This document shows, in pieces, positions 1-7,772 of a stretch of 64,000 nt of DNA; position 1 is the stretch's first letter, and each line of letters starts with the position of its first letter. Source of the DNA: Parabacteroides chongii. Lineage in GTDB: Bacteria; Bacteroidota; Bacteroidia; Bacteroidales; Tannerellaceae. A model generated the notes under the pieces. That model had not been told where the DNA came from. It ran no database searches and was given only the letters and a program-made list of their open reading frames with translations. The translations under genes were made by a program, and so were the position numbers. Where the stretch lies: NCBI RefSeq assembly GCF_029581355.1, contig NZ_CP120849.1, positions 5,240,501-5,304,500 of the forward strand, written 5' to 3'.

Positions 1-35
1 GGATGAAGAATACAGGGGAATGAAGTCGGCCGCTT

Positions 36-971
36 TCAGATGCGGATCTTGCCGATCAACTCCCGGACGACCGTTTTCAAAGCTTCCGGCGCGATGATCT
101 CCGCCCGGTCGGCAAACGACAGGTACCAGTGGCCGAACTTGTCGAGCGAATAGGTCCGGTATTTCTGGACGAAGTACTCCCCCTCCGCCACCTCCTCATA
201 AAGTCCGTAGGTGTATTTGGAGACTTCCGTATCGCGTGCCACGTCGCGGTGGACACGGAGCGTCACTTCGACCTCGTCCTCTACATCATAGATCCGGGGG
301 ATCAGCTCGTCAAGCGGAAGATGCTCCTCCTCGAAACCGTTTTCGCCCAGACAGAGGTGGACGATTCTGCCGAGATGGAAGGTGCGGTAATCCCTCCTCA
401 ACTTGCACCAGGCGAGGACATACCAGATGCCGCCCATGAAGAACATACCCTGAGGTTCGATCGTGCGGTGGGTGACCTGGTAGTTGTAGCCCGCCTTGTA
501 GGTCATGACGAGCTGCTTCTTGTTCAGCAACGCCTTCATAAGGGTTTGCAGGACGTTGGCAGAGGCGGTGCGCGTATTCTGGTGGATGCCCGAGATACGG
601 ATATAAGGGTCGAAATGATGGAGGATATCCTTGTCGGCCGTCCGCAGCACGGCGCGTATCTTGTCCATCCCGCTGCGGAATACATCGTAGGTATCGCCAT
701 CAGTCTGATGGCAGACCAGTTTCTCCGCCACGAGGAAACAGAGGGCCTCGTCGATCGTGAACATCAGGGGCGGCAACTTGAAACCGTCCACCAGCGAGTA
801 ACCCAGCCCAGCCTCACCACCGACAGGGATCCCCGACTCTTCCAGCGAACGGATGTCGCGATAAACCGTCCGGAGACTTACACCGAACTGATCCGCAATC
901 TCACGTGCGGTGACGACCGGGCGGGATTGCAGCTTGACCAGTATAGCGGATATTCGTTCCAGGCGGTTCAT
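36..971 (-). CDS. YafY-like HTH/WYL-domain transcriptional regulator
   Basis: A 311-residue cytoplasmic regulator. The N-terminal 60 residues form a DeoR/HTH_11-type winged helix (ISAILVKLQ, then TAREIADQFGVSLRTVYRDI). A WYL effector-sensing domain follows in the middle third, with the signature around WYVLAWCKLRRDY. The start is placed at MNRLERIS, because the 13 residues encoded upstream are not family-like and would overlap the promoter. A minus-strand -7 box (TATCTTTG) lies at 1000-1007. WYL regulators usually bind a small ligand or nucleic acid; the ligand is not predictable here. The pyridoxamine-oxidase-like gene lies 62 bp upstream on the same strand and could be a target or operon partner. 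Confidence 0.9.
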   Translation of the reverse strand: MNRLERISAILVKLQSRPVVTAREIADQFGVSLRTVYRDIRSLEESGIPVGGEAGLGYSLVDGFKLPPLMFTIDEALCFLVAEKLVCHQTDGDTYDVFRSGMDKIRAVLRTADKDILHHFDPYIRISGIHQNTRTASANVLQTLMKALLNKKQLVMTYKAGYNYQVTHRTIEPQGMFFMGGIWYVLAWCKLRRDYRTFHLGRIVHLCLGENGFEEEHLPLDELIPRIYDVEDEVEVTLRVHRDVARDTEVSKYTYGLYEEVAEGEYFVQKYRTYSLDKFGHWYLSFADRAEIIAPEALKTVVRELIGKIRI

Positions 972-1033
972 TGTGTGCGTTTGTCTGATTGATTGGTGAC
1001 AAAGATACAACTTTTACGTTACCGGCAGCGGGA

Positions 1034-1462
1034 TCAGCAGATCATCGCCCGGATAGAAGCCGGGATAAGGCGGATGATACAGATGCCCTCTCCCGTCGGT
1101 CCTTCGGGTGAGTATTCGTTCATCCAGTCTTGCCAGAGTTCGCGTTTCAATGCTTCGTCGGTGATGATCTCGGCTTTGCCTGCGATCTGGACCTGCCCGC
1201 TCTCCATCGTAGCGTACATCACTTCACAGCGCGGATCCAGGCGGAGGTTCGCTAATTTCTGACAGCTGGCTTCTGTCGCAAAATGGAGTTGCTGCAAGGT
1301 CTGGCCTGCCAGGTTGTTGAGTCCCGAAAGGCGCGGTCCCGTCTCCGGATTGTTGGTGGCAACGATACCATATTCAAATCCCCGGATGAACTTTTCCGCT
1401 TCTTCCACCTGCTCTTTCGTCATCCCCGCAACTTCCCCTAAATAAAACAATTTCATTTCCAT
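1034..1462 (-). CDS. pyridoxamine 5'-phosphate oxidase-related flavin-binding protein
   Basis: A 142-residue split-barrel protein of the PNPOx-like/general stress protein 26 group, much shorter than true PdxH (about 210 residues). The FMN-binding region is recognisable from the run GIVATNN, then GPRLSGL, and later MYATMESGQVQIAGKAEII. These proteins bind FMN, F420 or heme and reduce small molecules; the substrate cannot be read from the sequence. Two in-frame ATG codons six bases apart (1462 and 1456) are possible starts. A minus-strand -7 box TACCTTTG lies at 1501-1508. The WYL regulator follows on the same strand. Confidence 0.85.
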   Translation of the reverse strand: MEMKLFYLGEVAGMTKEQVEEAEKFIRGFEYGIVATNNPETGPRLSGLNNLAGQTLQQLHFATEASCQKLANLRLDPRCEVMYATMESGQVQIAGKAEIITDEALKRELWQDWMNEYSPEGPTGEGICIIRLIPASIRAMIC

Positions 1463-1703
1463 CTTCGTAGTTTTTTAATGTTAATATTTGAACTGTGAAG
1501 CAAAGGTATGGGGAGGGGGTGACAACAGTATGTCAGCAGGGAAGAGATTATTTCGTACTAATTACGAAAATATATTCTCGAACACACCGCCTCTCTTCAT
1601 AGAATTTTTTCTTTACTTTTGCCCATGAATATTTTCGGACAATATCTATTTCTTTTTCATACATTTGCGAATCGATAGAACCATATACATAAATCATCTT
1701 ATT

Positions 1704-2042
1704 ATGAACGACAAATTAAACATTCTCTGGACAACCGACAATAAAGACACCATATTCAATATGTTATCGATGTACACCCTCAACTCCAAAAAGAGAGGCT
1801 GGTGGAAAGAAGTGAACGTAATCCTTTGGGGAGCCTCCGTTAAGCTCGCCGCCCAAGATACGCAGGTGCAGACGGAAATCCTGGAAATGCTTCAAGCAGG
1901 CGTCACCGTCGAAGCCTGCCAGGACTGCTGCGAAAGGTTCGAAGTGAAGCCAATCATCGAGAAACTGGGTGTTACCGTCAGATACATGGGAGCCCCGCTA
2001 ACCGAATATCTCAAGAACGGAGAAAAAATATTGACCCTTTAA
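1704..2042 (+). CDS. DsrE-family sulfur-relay-like protein
   Basis: A 112-residue DsrE/DsrF-like protein. The fold is suggested by LNILWTTDNKDT at the N terminus, the strand VNVILWGASVKL, and a central ACQDCCERF segment with three cysteines where family members carry their sulfur-transfer cysteine. DsrE-like proteins pass persulfide sulfur or regulate thiol redox; the role here is inferred only. Start chosen at MNDKLNIL; a 13-residue longer version begins inside a -7-like box (TACATTTG, 1660-1667). It is followed 57 bp later by DUF3788 and a DUF3795 remnant. Confidence 0.85.
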   Translation: MNDKLNILWTTDNKDTIFNMLSMYTLNSKKRGWWKEVNVILWGASVKLAAQDTQVQTEILEMLQAGVTVEACQDCCERFEVKPIIEKLGVTVRYMGAPLTEYLKNGEKILTL

Positions 2043-2099
2043 CGGGCAACATATCCTTATATAATTCTCTTTATTTTATACACCGAAATACACAACATT

Positions 2100-2516
2100 A
2101 TGGAACCTCTGATTTTAAAAGACAAAAACGTTTTCCCCACTAATGAAGTCATCGCCGACGTTCTGAAGGCAAGTTTTCCCGCATTCGAAGAATTCAGCGC
2201 ATCGGCCGCAGCCGCCGATCTGACACTCGAGTGGAACTATTACAACGACGGGAAGGCCTGGTTATGCAAAGTCCTGTCGAAAAAGAAAAACCTTGCCTGG
2301 CTGGTCGTCTACCAAAGCTTTTTCAAAGTCACTTCCTACTTCACGGAAAAACACCTGGACCGTATCGCCGGAATGGAAATTACGGAAAGTATCAAAGAAG
2401 AATTCTACCGGGCCAAACCCAGCGGAAAACTCATCCCTATGACCGTTGCCATCACCGAAAAAGAGCAGGTGAAGGATGCCTTATCGATGATACTTTTCAA
2501 AAAAGGATTAAAATAG
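2100..2516 (+). CDS. DUF3788 domain-containing protein
   Basis: A 138-residue cytoplasmic protein matching DUF3788 in length and pattern: the WNYYNDGKAWLCKV core, KNLAWLVVYQSFFKV, and the C-terminal KLIPMTVAITEKEQV. No catalytic residues are known for the family and no signal peptide or membrane segment is present. Members look like small alpha/beta proteins related to YdhG/DUF1801 folds (family knowledge, not tested). It sits between DsrE and a broken DUF3795 gene. Confidence 0.85.
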   Translation: MEPLILKDKNVFPTNEVIADVLKASFPAFEEFSASAAAADLTLEWNYYNDGKAWLCKVLSKKKNLAWLVVYQSFFKVTSYFTEKHLDRIAGMEITESIKEEFYRAKPSGKLIPMTVAITEKEQVKDALSMILFKKGLK

Positions 2517-2522
2517 ACGCAT

Positions 2523-2630
2523 ATGCAACCCTACGAGATCATAAAGAAACATATCGCCCCCTGCGGACTTCACTGCGGAGGCTGCTTTGCCTTCGCATAT
2601 TCGCCAGTCCCGTTTGGGAAATCAGATTAA
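2523..2630 (+). pseudogene. truncated DUF3795 protein (N-terminal fragment)
   Basis: An ATG 6 bp after the DUF3788 stop opens a 35-codon frame. Its first 24 codons read like the start of a DUF3795 protein, including the cysteine signature HIAPCGLHCGGCFAFA. The match stops abruptly and 11 unrelated codons lead to TAA. Full-length relatives are commonly over 100 residues, so most of the gene is missing. The remnant runs directly into the promoter of the aspartate dehydrogenase gene, which suggests a deletion joining the two. The short peptide may still be translated. Confidence 0.7.
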
Positions 2631-2645
2631 AATCAAGTACCTTTG
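2613..2645 (+). promoter_or_regulatory. Bacteroidota-type promoter for aspartate dehydrogenase
   Basis: A -33 TTTG at 2613-2616 and a -7 TACCTTTG at 2638-2645 are separated by 21 bp. The -7 box ends only 5 bp before the ATG at 2651, so the transcript would start at or very near the start codon. Confidence 0.55.
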
Positions 2646-2650
2646 CCTGC

Positions 2651-3439
2651 ATGGAAAAGTTAGTAATTGTCGGATGCGGACGGCTCGGAGGTATCGTGGC
2701 CGACGCTGTAATCAAAGGCATTTTGCCCGAATATGAGTTAGTGGGGGTCTACTCCCGCACAGTCTCCAAAGCAGAAAACCTGGCTGCCCGGATGCAACAA
2801 CACGGGAAACCTTGCCGGGTATGTGCGACCATCGAAGAATTGCTTGCCCTGAAACCGGACTATCTAGTGGAAGCCGCCTCGCCTGCCGCCATGAAAGAGC
2901 TGGCGGTGCCTGCACTGAAAAACGGCACTTCCATTGTCACCCTTTCGATCGGGGCACTGGCCGACGACCTCTTTTATCGCGAGGTAGCGGAGACAGCCAA
3001 GGCAAACGGCACCCGTGTCTACCTGGCCTCCGGGGCTACCGGCGGCTTCGATGTGCTGCGGACTGCCGCCCTGATGGGAAACGCCACCGCCCGTTTTTTC
3101 AACGAGAAAGGCCCTAACGCCCTGAAAGGAACCGCCGTCTACGATGAATCGCTGCAAACGGAACAGCGCGTCGTCTTCTCCGGAAATGCAGTGGAAGCCA
3201 TCCGGCTCTTCCCGACGAAAGTCAATGTTACGGTAGCGGCTTCGCGGGCTTCGGTAGGACCAGCGAACATGGAGGTGACAATGCAGTCCACCCCCGGATT
3301 TACGGGCGATACCCAGCGGGTAGAGATCAGGAACGATCAGGTGCATGCCGTCATCGACGTCTACAGCGCAACGGCAGAGATAGCAGGATGGTCGGTAGTG
3401 AACACCCTGCTCAATATCACCTCACCCATCGTATTCTGA
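2651..3439 (+). CDS. nadX: L-aspartate dehydrogenase family protein
   Basis: A 262-residue NAD(P)-dependent dehydrogenase. A Rossmann glycine motif (VIVGCGRLGGIV) starts at residue 4, followed by the homoserine-dehydrogenase-like NAD-binding domain. The C-terminal aspartate dehydrogenase domain carries ASGATGGFDVLRTA and FPTKVNVTVAAS. Known members oxidise L-aspartate to iminoaspartate, the NAD precursor made by NadX, or act in the reverse amination direction. An open frame continues upstream of the ATG but only overlaps DUF3788 and the DUF3795 remnant; the promoter fixes the start here. The 3' end overlaps the convergent 2-hydroxyacid dehydrogenase gene by 18 bp. Confidence 0.85.
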   Translation: MEKLVIVGCGRLGGIVADAVIKGILPEYELVGVYSRTVSKAENLAARMQQHGKPCRVCATIEELLALKPDYLVEAASPAAMKELAVPALKNGTSIVTLSIGALADDLFYREVAETAKANGTRVYLASGATGGFDVLRTAALMGNATARFFNEKGPNALKGTAVYDESLQTEQRVVFSGNAVEAIRLFPTKVNVTVAASRASVGPANMEVTMQSTPGFTGDTQRVEIRNDQVHAVIDVYSATAEIAGWSVVNTLLNITSPIVF

Positions 3440-4306
3440 GAGGTTGGCCAGTACTTTTTCGCTCAGGCGGTCGAACGCCTGGCGTGTACGGCCGGTCGAC
3501 ACCTGCATGCAACGTACGTGCGGATGGCTCAACAACTGGGCGTTGCCCAAAGCACCTGCAGTATCACAGAAACAAAGGTTGTCGCCTTCCAGCCACTTCA
3601 CAAACGGGGTCTCGTCCCAGGCGGGAGACAACCCCGTATTGAACAATATCTTTTTATTACCGAGCTGCTTAAATTCCGCTTCATGCAGCAAGACCGTGTT
3701 CTTATTCAGGCAGCAGCAAACCACTTCACTTTGTGCCAGCAGCTCACCCAGTGGCAGGAAACGGTAACCTTTCCTACGTGCCTCTTCCTTCTCGCTCCGG
3801 GCGAAATAGGCGACATCGGCACCGAAGAACTTCAAGGCATCGGCAATCATCCCACCGGACTTACCCAGCCCGACGATCCCCACTTTCAATCCGGTGATCT
3901 CGCGAGGCATCTCATCCCATGCCTCCTGTCCGAAGCCGTGCAGGCAACGAACCAGCTCGCTGATAACATACTCCACCACCCCTTCGTCGCCATAATCGCG
4001 GATACCGGTCACAACAATCCCCCGCTCGTTGGCATAGCGGATATCGACATTGGCGCTCTCCGGCGAGTAAAGGGAACAGCACATCCCGATATAGCGGACA
4101 TTCGGGCATTTCTCCAGTGCCGCCCGTTCGATTCGGGAGGTGTAACTCAAAAGGACAGCGTCCGCATCCCCGATACGGGCAGCCACCTCTTCATCCCCCG
4201 CGGGTATGTCATCGTACATAACTACTTCTTTCGCAAAATCTTGCAATTTCTTTTCTGCTGACGGAATCAGGCTTACAGGCTCTATCGCCACTAATTTATT
4301 GAACAT
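3422..4306 (-). CDS. D-isomer-specific 2-hydroxyacid dehydrogenase family protein, catalytic residues atypical
   Basis: A 294-residue protein with the two-domain architecture of D-2-hydroxyacid dehydrogenases. The N-terminal catalytic half contains ADAVLLSYTSRIE and PNVRYIGMCCSLYS. A central Rossmann fold carries VGIVGLGKSGGMIADAL near residue 143. The family's active-site Arg normally sits in an NxARG context; here the stretch reads LFNTGLSPAW with no Arg. The DVFxxEP glutamate region reads CDTAGALGN. Only the terminal His region (SHPHVRC) is reminiscent of the usual TPH. It may bind NAD(P) with a different chemistry. It converges on nadX with an 18-bp 3' overlap. Confidence 0.75.
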   Translation of the reverse strand: MFNKLVAIEPVSLIPSAEKKLQDFAKEVVMYDDIPAGDEEVAARIGDADAVLLSYTSRIERAALEKCPNVRYIGMCCSLYSPESANVDIRYANERGIVVTGIRDYGDEGVVEYVISELVRCLHGFGQEAWDEMPREITGLKVGIVGLGKSGGMIADALKFFGADVAYFARSEKEEARRKGYRFLPLGELLAQSEVVCCCLNKNTVLLHEAEFKQLGNKKILFNTGLSPAWDETPFVKWLEGDNLCFCDTAGALGNAQLLSHPHVRCMQVSTGRTRQAFDRLSEKVLANLSEYDG

Positions 4307-4404
4307 GAATATTTCTGCTTATTTGTTTCCTCACAAAATTAATCCTTTTCGGTAAGAAACAAAAGACTATTTCCATCCATTCTTCCTTTCTCTCCCCTAT
4401 TTGC

Positions 4405-4464
4405 GCATCTGTTATGCTGCCGGGAAGCATCTGTTATGCCATCGAATAGCATCTCTTTCCCGGA
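4405..4464. repeat. 22-bp-period palindromic word array (GCAT...ATGC)
   Basis: GCATCTGTTATGC occurs at 4405 and 4427, and its first half GCATCT again at 4449, giving two exact 22-bp steps. Each full unit is itself GCAT-N5-ATGC. CCGGGAA at 4420-4426 and TTCCCGG at 4458-4464 form a further inverted pair. It lies in the divergent gap between the 2-hydroxyacid dehydrogenase relative and the VOC gene. Confidence 0.7.
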
Positions 4465-4502
4465 AATTCCATATCTCGAAAACTTATCTTATCTTTGGAA
4501 AC

Positions 4503-4892
4503 ATGGAAACAAAGCAAGCAACAATCAACCGGATCAACATCGTGATCGACTGTAAGGACGCGGGCCTCATGGCTTCCTTTTACAGCCGCCTCCTCAACTG
4601 GCAGTGGACACACCCGCAGGCAAACGGCTGGTCGGCCATCACCTCGCCCACAGGCATGGTCATCGCCTTCCAGGAGATAGAAGAATACGAACCACCCGTC
4701 TGGCCCTGGCAAGAAGGGAGACAGGGACAAATGCTCCACCTCGACTTCTACGTCGACGACCTGGAGGAAGCCGTCCGCCACGCCCTCAGCCTGGGAGCCA
4801 GCTTGGCCGGCGAGCAATACTTCAAAACTTCCCGTACACTGCTCGACCCCTCCGGCCATCCTTTCTGCCTGGATACGGACGAACCGGAATAA
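4503..4892 (+). CDS. VOC (glyoxalase/bleomycin resistance) superfamily protein
   Basis: A 129-residue vicinal-oxygen-chelate protein with two beta-alpha-beta-beta-beta modules: INRINIVIDCKDAGLMASFY, and later QMLHLDFYVDDLEEAVRHA followed by LLDPSGHPFCLDT. The His in LHLDFYV and the acidic residues are the usual metal-ligand positions. Many relatives are annotated as glyoxalase-like or antibiotic-binding proteins; no substrate is evident. Start chosen at METKQ, because an upstream in-frame extension would run through the repeat array. A -7 box TATCTTTG (4490-4497) ends 5 bp before the ATG. Confidence 0.88.
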   Translation: METKQATINRINIVIDCKDAGLMASFYSRLLNWQWTHPQANGWSAITSPTGMVIAFQEIEEYEPPVWPWQEGRQGQMLHLDFYVDDLEEAVRHALSLGASLAGEQYFKTSRTLLDPSGHPFCLDTDEPE

Positions 4893-4911
4893 CCTTTCCA
4901 ACCCTACCGCC

Positions 4912-5499
4912 ATGAAAAATAAGAATTTGAACGAAATGAGTAACGAAGAACTCTGGCAGCTGTTCCCGATCATCCTCTCGGCACACGACCGGGACTGGCC
5001 CAAGCGTTACGAAACAGAAAAAGACCGCCTCGTGAAAGCCATAGGAGCGGAAAACATCGTCCGCATCAGCCATATCGGAAGCACATCCGTACCGGGACTG
5101 ACAGCCAAACCGACGATCGACATATTGCTAGAAATACAACAGGAAACCGACCTTGCCCGCCTCATCCCGACCATCGAAGCGGAAGGCTACATCTATTCCC
5201 CCCAACCCGGGAATCCGCCTCCCCATATGATGTTTATGAAAGGCTATACCCCCGAAGGCTTTAAAGGTCAGGCCTTCCACCTCCACATAAGATACTCCGG
5301 CGACTGGGACGAACTCTATTTCCGCGACTACCTTCTCTCCCATCCCGACACGGCGCAAGCCTACGGAGAATTGAAAGTCAAACTACAAAAAGAGTATGAA
5401 CATGACCGCGACGGCTACACCGATGCGAAAACCGGTTTCATCCGCGAAATAACGAACCGGGCAAAAGAACAGATTACCCATCCTTCAAAAACAGAATAA
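4912..5499 (+). CDS. GrpB-like nucleotidyltransferase-fold protein (UPF0157)
   Basis: A 195-residue GrpB family protein. The conserved core is visible as RISHIGSTSVPGLTAKPTID, the nucleotidyltransferase-like GS and DxD region, followed by HLHIRYSGDWDELYFRDYL. Some relatives are fused to dephospho-CoA kinase, but their activity is undefined. No membrane segments. It begins 19 bp after the VOC gene and ends 3 bp before the LspA-like gene, so the three probably form one transcript (inference). Confidence 0.88.
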   Translation: MKNKNLNEMSNEELWQLFPIILSAHDRDWPKRYETEKDRLVKAIGAENIVRISHIGSTSVPGLTAKPTIDILLEIQQETDLARLIPTIEAEGYIYSPQPGNPPPHMMFMKGYTPEGFKGQAFHLHIRYSGDWDELYFRDYLLSHPDTAQAYGELKVKLQKEYEHDRDGYTDAKTGFIREITNRAKEQITHPSKTE

Positions 5500-5502
5500 A
5501 TT

Positions 5503-6030
5503 ATGAAAACCAGAGAGATTATATGGTGGACACTCCTGCTGATCCTCATCGATCAGGCGACAAAGATCGTGATCTATCATTTTTATATGGACACCCATTT
5601 CGATATTATCCCTTCGCTCTTCGAGTTCAGGCCGGTATTCAACGACAAACACAGCTACGTCAACTATCTTCTGAACCAAAAACTGAATATCAATATAGGC
5701 TTTTGGATACACATGGTCATCTTCGCCGTTGCCGAATGTATCATACTGGTATTATACGTATTCTTGAGAAGCCTGTCAAAAAAGACAAAGCTCCTCGACA
5801 TTGCCATCATCTTCCAAACATCGGGGATTATCTGTGCTTTGCTCAGCAATATAGTCTGGGAAAAGGGGGTATTGGATTTCATCTATCTCAAACCCTTGTT
5901 TATTTTCGACCTGAAAGATATATACTTAAATACTTTTATTGTTTTCTTTCTTATATATGTACACAAGCACAGGGAAAAAATAAGGACGGCAAAAATAAAA
6001 GACGTTTTCAACCATCTCCGTAACAGATAG
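5503..6030 (+). CDS. divergent signal peptidase II (LspA)-like membrane protein
   Basis: A 175-residue protein with about four hydrophobic segments. The first matches the LspA opening (LLILIDQATKIVIYHFY). Near the C terminus, SNIVWEKGVLDFIYL and FIFDLKDIYLNT correspond to LspA motifs GNxxDR...VVDF and FNxAD, so the two catalytic aspartates appear kept. However, the NxGxAF motif after the first segment is replaced by RPVFNDKHSYVN, and the DR pair by WE. It is therefore an LspA superfamily paralogue whose activity is uncertain; a true lspA is expected elsewhere. The start lies 3 bp after the GrpB stop, suggesting translational coupling. Confidence 0.75.
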   Translation: MKTREIIWWTLLLILIDQATKIVIYHFYMDTHFDIIPSLFEFRPVFNDKHSYVNYLLNQKLNINIGFWIHMVIFAVAECIILVLYVFLRSLSKKTKLLDIAIIFQTSGIICALLSNIVWEKGVLDFIYLKPLFIFDLKDIYLNTFIVFFLIYVHKHREKIRTAKIKDVFNHLRNR

Positions 6031-6136
6031 AAGAGACGGATGCACAGAGGCAATCGAAACGAAAACGAATTTGGCCGGATTGGACAACTCCCGGTCAGTA
6101 TAGATTGCCTACTTTTGTCGCTAAAGAATCAGAAGC

Positions 6137-6982
6137 ATGCGAAGCAGTACCGAAAATATCTATCAGGAAAAGGTGAACCAGGTAATCGATTACATCAGCG
6201 CTAACCTGCACCAGCCGTTACAACTGGACGTTATAGCCGGAAGGATCTGTGTATCCCGGCGGCAGTTGCTCCGCATCATGCGCTCCGCCCTCGACGAATC
6301 CCTCTATGCCTACATGGCCAGGCAGCGGATGGAACGGGCCATCATGTATATGCAGACGGAGGAGATGACGCTGGCCGAGCTGGCCGCGCGGGTAGGCTAC
6401 GACAATCCGCAATCGTTCTCGAAAGCCTTCAGGAAGCTGTTCGGAATCTCGCCGAAAGCCTATATCAACGGGTTGAACGCCCGCTTGCAGGAATATGTGA
6501 AAAGCAGCGGTGGCAAATACGAAACCGTCCCTTCGGAAATCTGCGAGGAGGAAGACCTAAATCTGATTTATATCCGCATCGTGGGACAATACGGGGAGGA
6601 AAAGCCTTACGAAACGGCCTGGAACAAGCTGATAAAGTTCCTGGAAGAAAAGCAGGCACTATCCGCCGCCACCCGCTTCATCGGCCTGAGCTTCGACGAT
6701 CCGAATGTCACCACAGCCGGACAATGCCGCTTCTACGCCTGTGCAACGGTGGATAAGCCGGTCGAAGCGGCAGGCGTCTTCGGCACACTCCGGCTGCGGA
6801 AAGGGAAATATGCCGTTTATACGTTGAAAGGCAGTTATTCCAGCCTGCAGGAGTTTTACAACAACATCAGCGTCAGCTTCAACCACACCATCCGCCACGG
6901 GATGCCTTTCGAGGAATACATCCATTACACCGGGACGGACAGCGAAACGGCTCTAACCAAGATTTACATACCCATAAAATAA
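6137..6982 (+). CDS. AraC-family regulator with GyrI-like effector domain
   Basis: A 281-residue regulator of Rob/SoxS architecture. The AraC DNA-binding domain occupies residues about 10-110, with two helix-turn-helix units (LQLDVIAGRICVSRRQLLRI and LAELAARVGYDNPQSFSKAF). A GyrI/BmrR-type small-molecule-binding domain fills the C-terminal 150 residues, including RFYACATVD and RLRKGKYAVYTLKG. Such proteins respond to hydrophobic or xenobiotic ligands. The next gene (GNAT/YoaP) starts 7 bp downstream and is its likely operon partner. A -7-like TACTTTTG lies about 20 bp upstream. Confidence 0.9.
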   Translation: MRSSTENIYQEKVNQVIDYISANLHQPLQLDVIAGRICVSRRQLLRIMRSALDESLYAYMARQRMERAIMYMQTEEMTLAELAARVGYDNPQSFSKAFRKLFGISPKAYINGLNARLQEYVKSSGGKYETVPSEICEEEDLNLIYIRIVGQYGEEKPYETAWNKLIKFLEEKQALSAATRFIGLSFDDPNVTTAGQCRFYACATVDKPVEAAGVFGTLRLRKGKYAVYTLKGSYSSLQEFYNNISVSFNHTIRHGMPFEEYIHYTGTDSETALTKIYIPIK

Positions 6983-6989
6983 GATCATC

Positions 6990-7757
6990 ATGGAAACGAA
7001 ATACATCACCCTGACGAAGGAAAACATCGCAACCGAACATATCTGCTGCGCCTTCTCCGACAAGAAATGCAAGGAAAGTTACGAGCTGAAAAAGGAATGG
7101 CTCAGGAAAGAGTTCGATAACGGATACGTATTCCGCCGTCTCGACGAACGCGCCAAGGTATTTATCGAATATGTTCCCGCCGAAAAGGCATGGGTTCCCG
7201 TCGATGCCCCCGGTTATCTGATGATAAACTGCTTCTGGGTTTCAGGGCAGTACAAAGGATGCGGGCACGGAAAGGCCCTGTTGCAATCCGCCATCGACGA
7301 TGCCAGGGCACAGGGAAAGGCGGGGCTGGTCACCGTAGCGGGCACCTCCAAGTTCCATTTTATGAGCGACACCAAATGGCTTTTGCGCCAGGGTTTCCAA
7401 ACGGTGGAGAAGCTGCCTGACGGTTTCAGCCTGCTGGCTTTGAAAATCGACTCCGAAGCCCCCGACCCGTCGTTCAGGGCAAGCGTGCGAAGCGGGGAAT
7501 GCGAGGAGAAGAACGGCGCGGTCGTCTATTACACCAACCGTTGCCCGTTCACGGAATTTCATGTACGCGGTACGCTGGCAGAGATGGCCGAAAGGAAAGG
7601 TATACCGCTGAAAATCATCAAACTGGAGACGATGGAACAGGCACAGGACGCTCCTACCCCGGCTACCCTGTTCACTCTTTTCTACAACGGGAAGTTCGTT
7701 ACGACCGACGTCAGCGTATGTATGGAGAAGCGGTTCGAGAAGATTGTCGGGATTTAG
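6990..7757 (+). CDS. GNAT N-acetyltransferase with C-terminal YoaP domain
   Basis: A 255-residue protein. Residues about 1-150 form a GNAT acetyltransferase whose acetyl-CoA loop reads VSGQYKGCGHGKALLQ. The C-terminal 80 residues match the YoaP-like domain (VVYYTNRCPFTEFHV, then PATLFTLFYNGKFVTTDVS), which is thioredoxin-like and starts with a cysteine-containing strand. Many such proteins are predicted to modify thiols or small molecules; the substrate is unknown. It is paired with the AraC/GyrI regulator 7 bp upstream, which suggests a ligand-induced detoxification pair (inference). Confidence 0.87.
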   Translation: METKYITLTKENIATEHICCAFSDKKCKESYELKKEWLRKEFDNGYVFRRLDERAKVFIEYVPAEKAWVPVDAPGYLMINCFWVSGQYKGCGHGKALLQSAIDDARAQGKAGLVTVAGTSKFHFMSDTKWLLRQGFQTVEKLPDGFSLLALKIDSEAPDPSFRASVRSGECEEKNGAVVYYTNRCPFTEFHVRGTLAEMAERKGIPLKIIKLETMEQAQDAPTPATLFTLFYNGKFVTTDVSVCMEKRFEKIVGI

Positions 7758-7772
7758 CCATCGGTCTACCAA

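Noticed and set aside
2231..2650. Upstream in-frame extension of nadX
   Set aside because: It overlaps DUF3788 in another frame and passes through the nadX promoter; the family N terminus fits the ATG at 2651.
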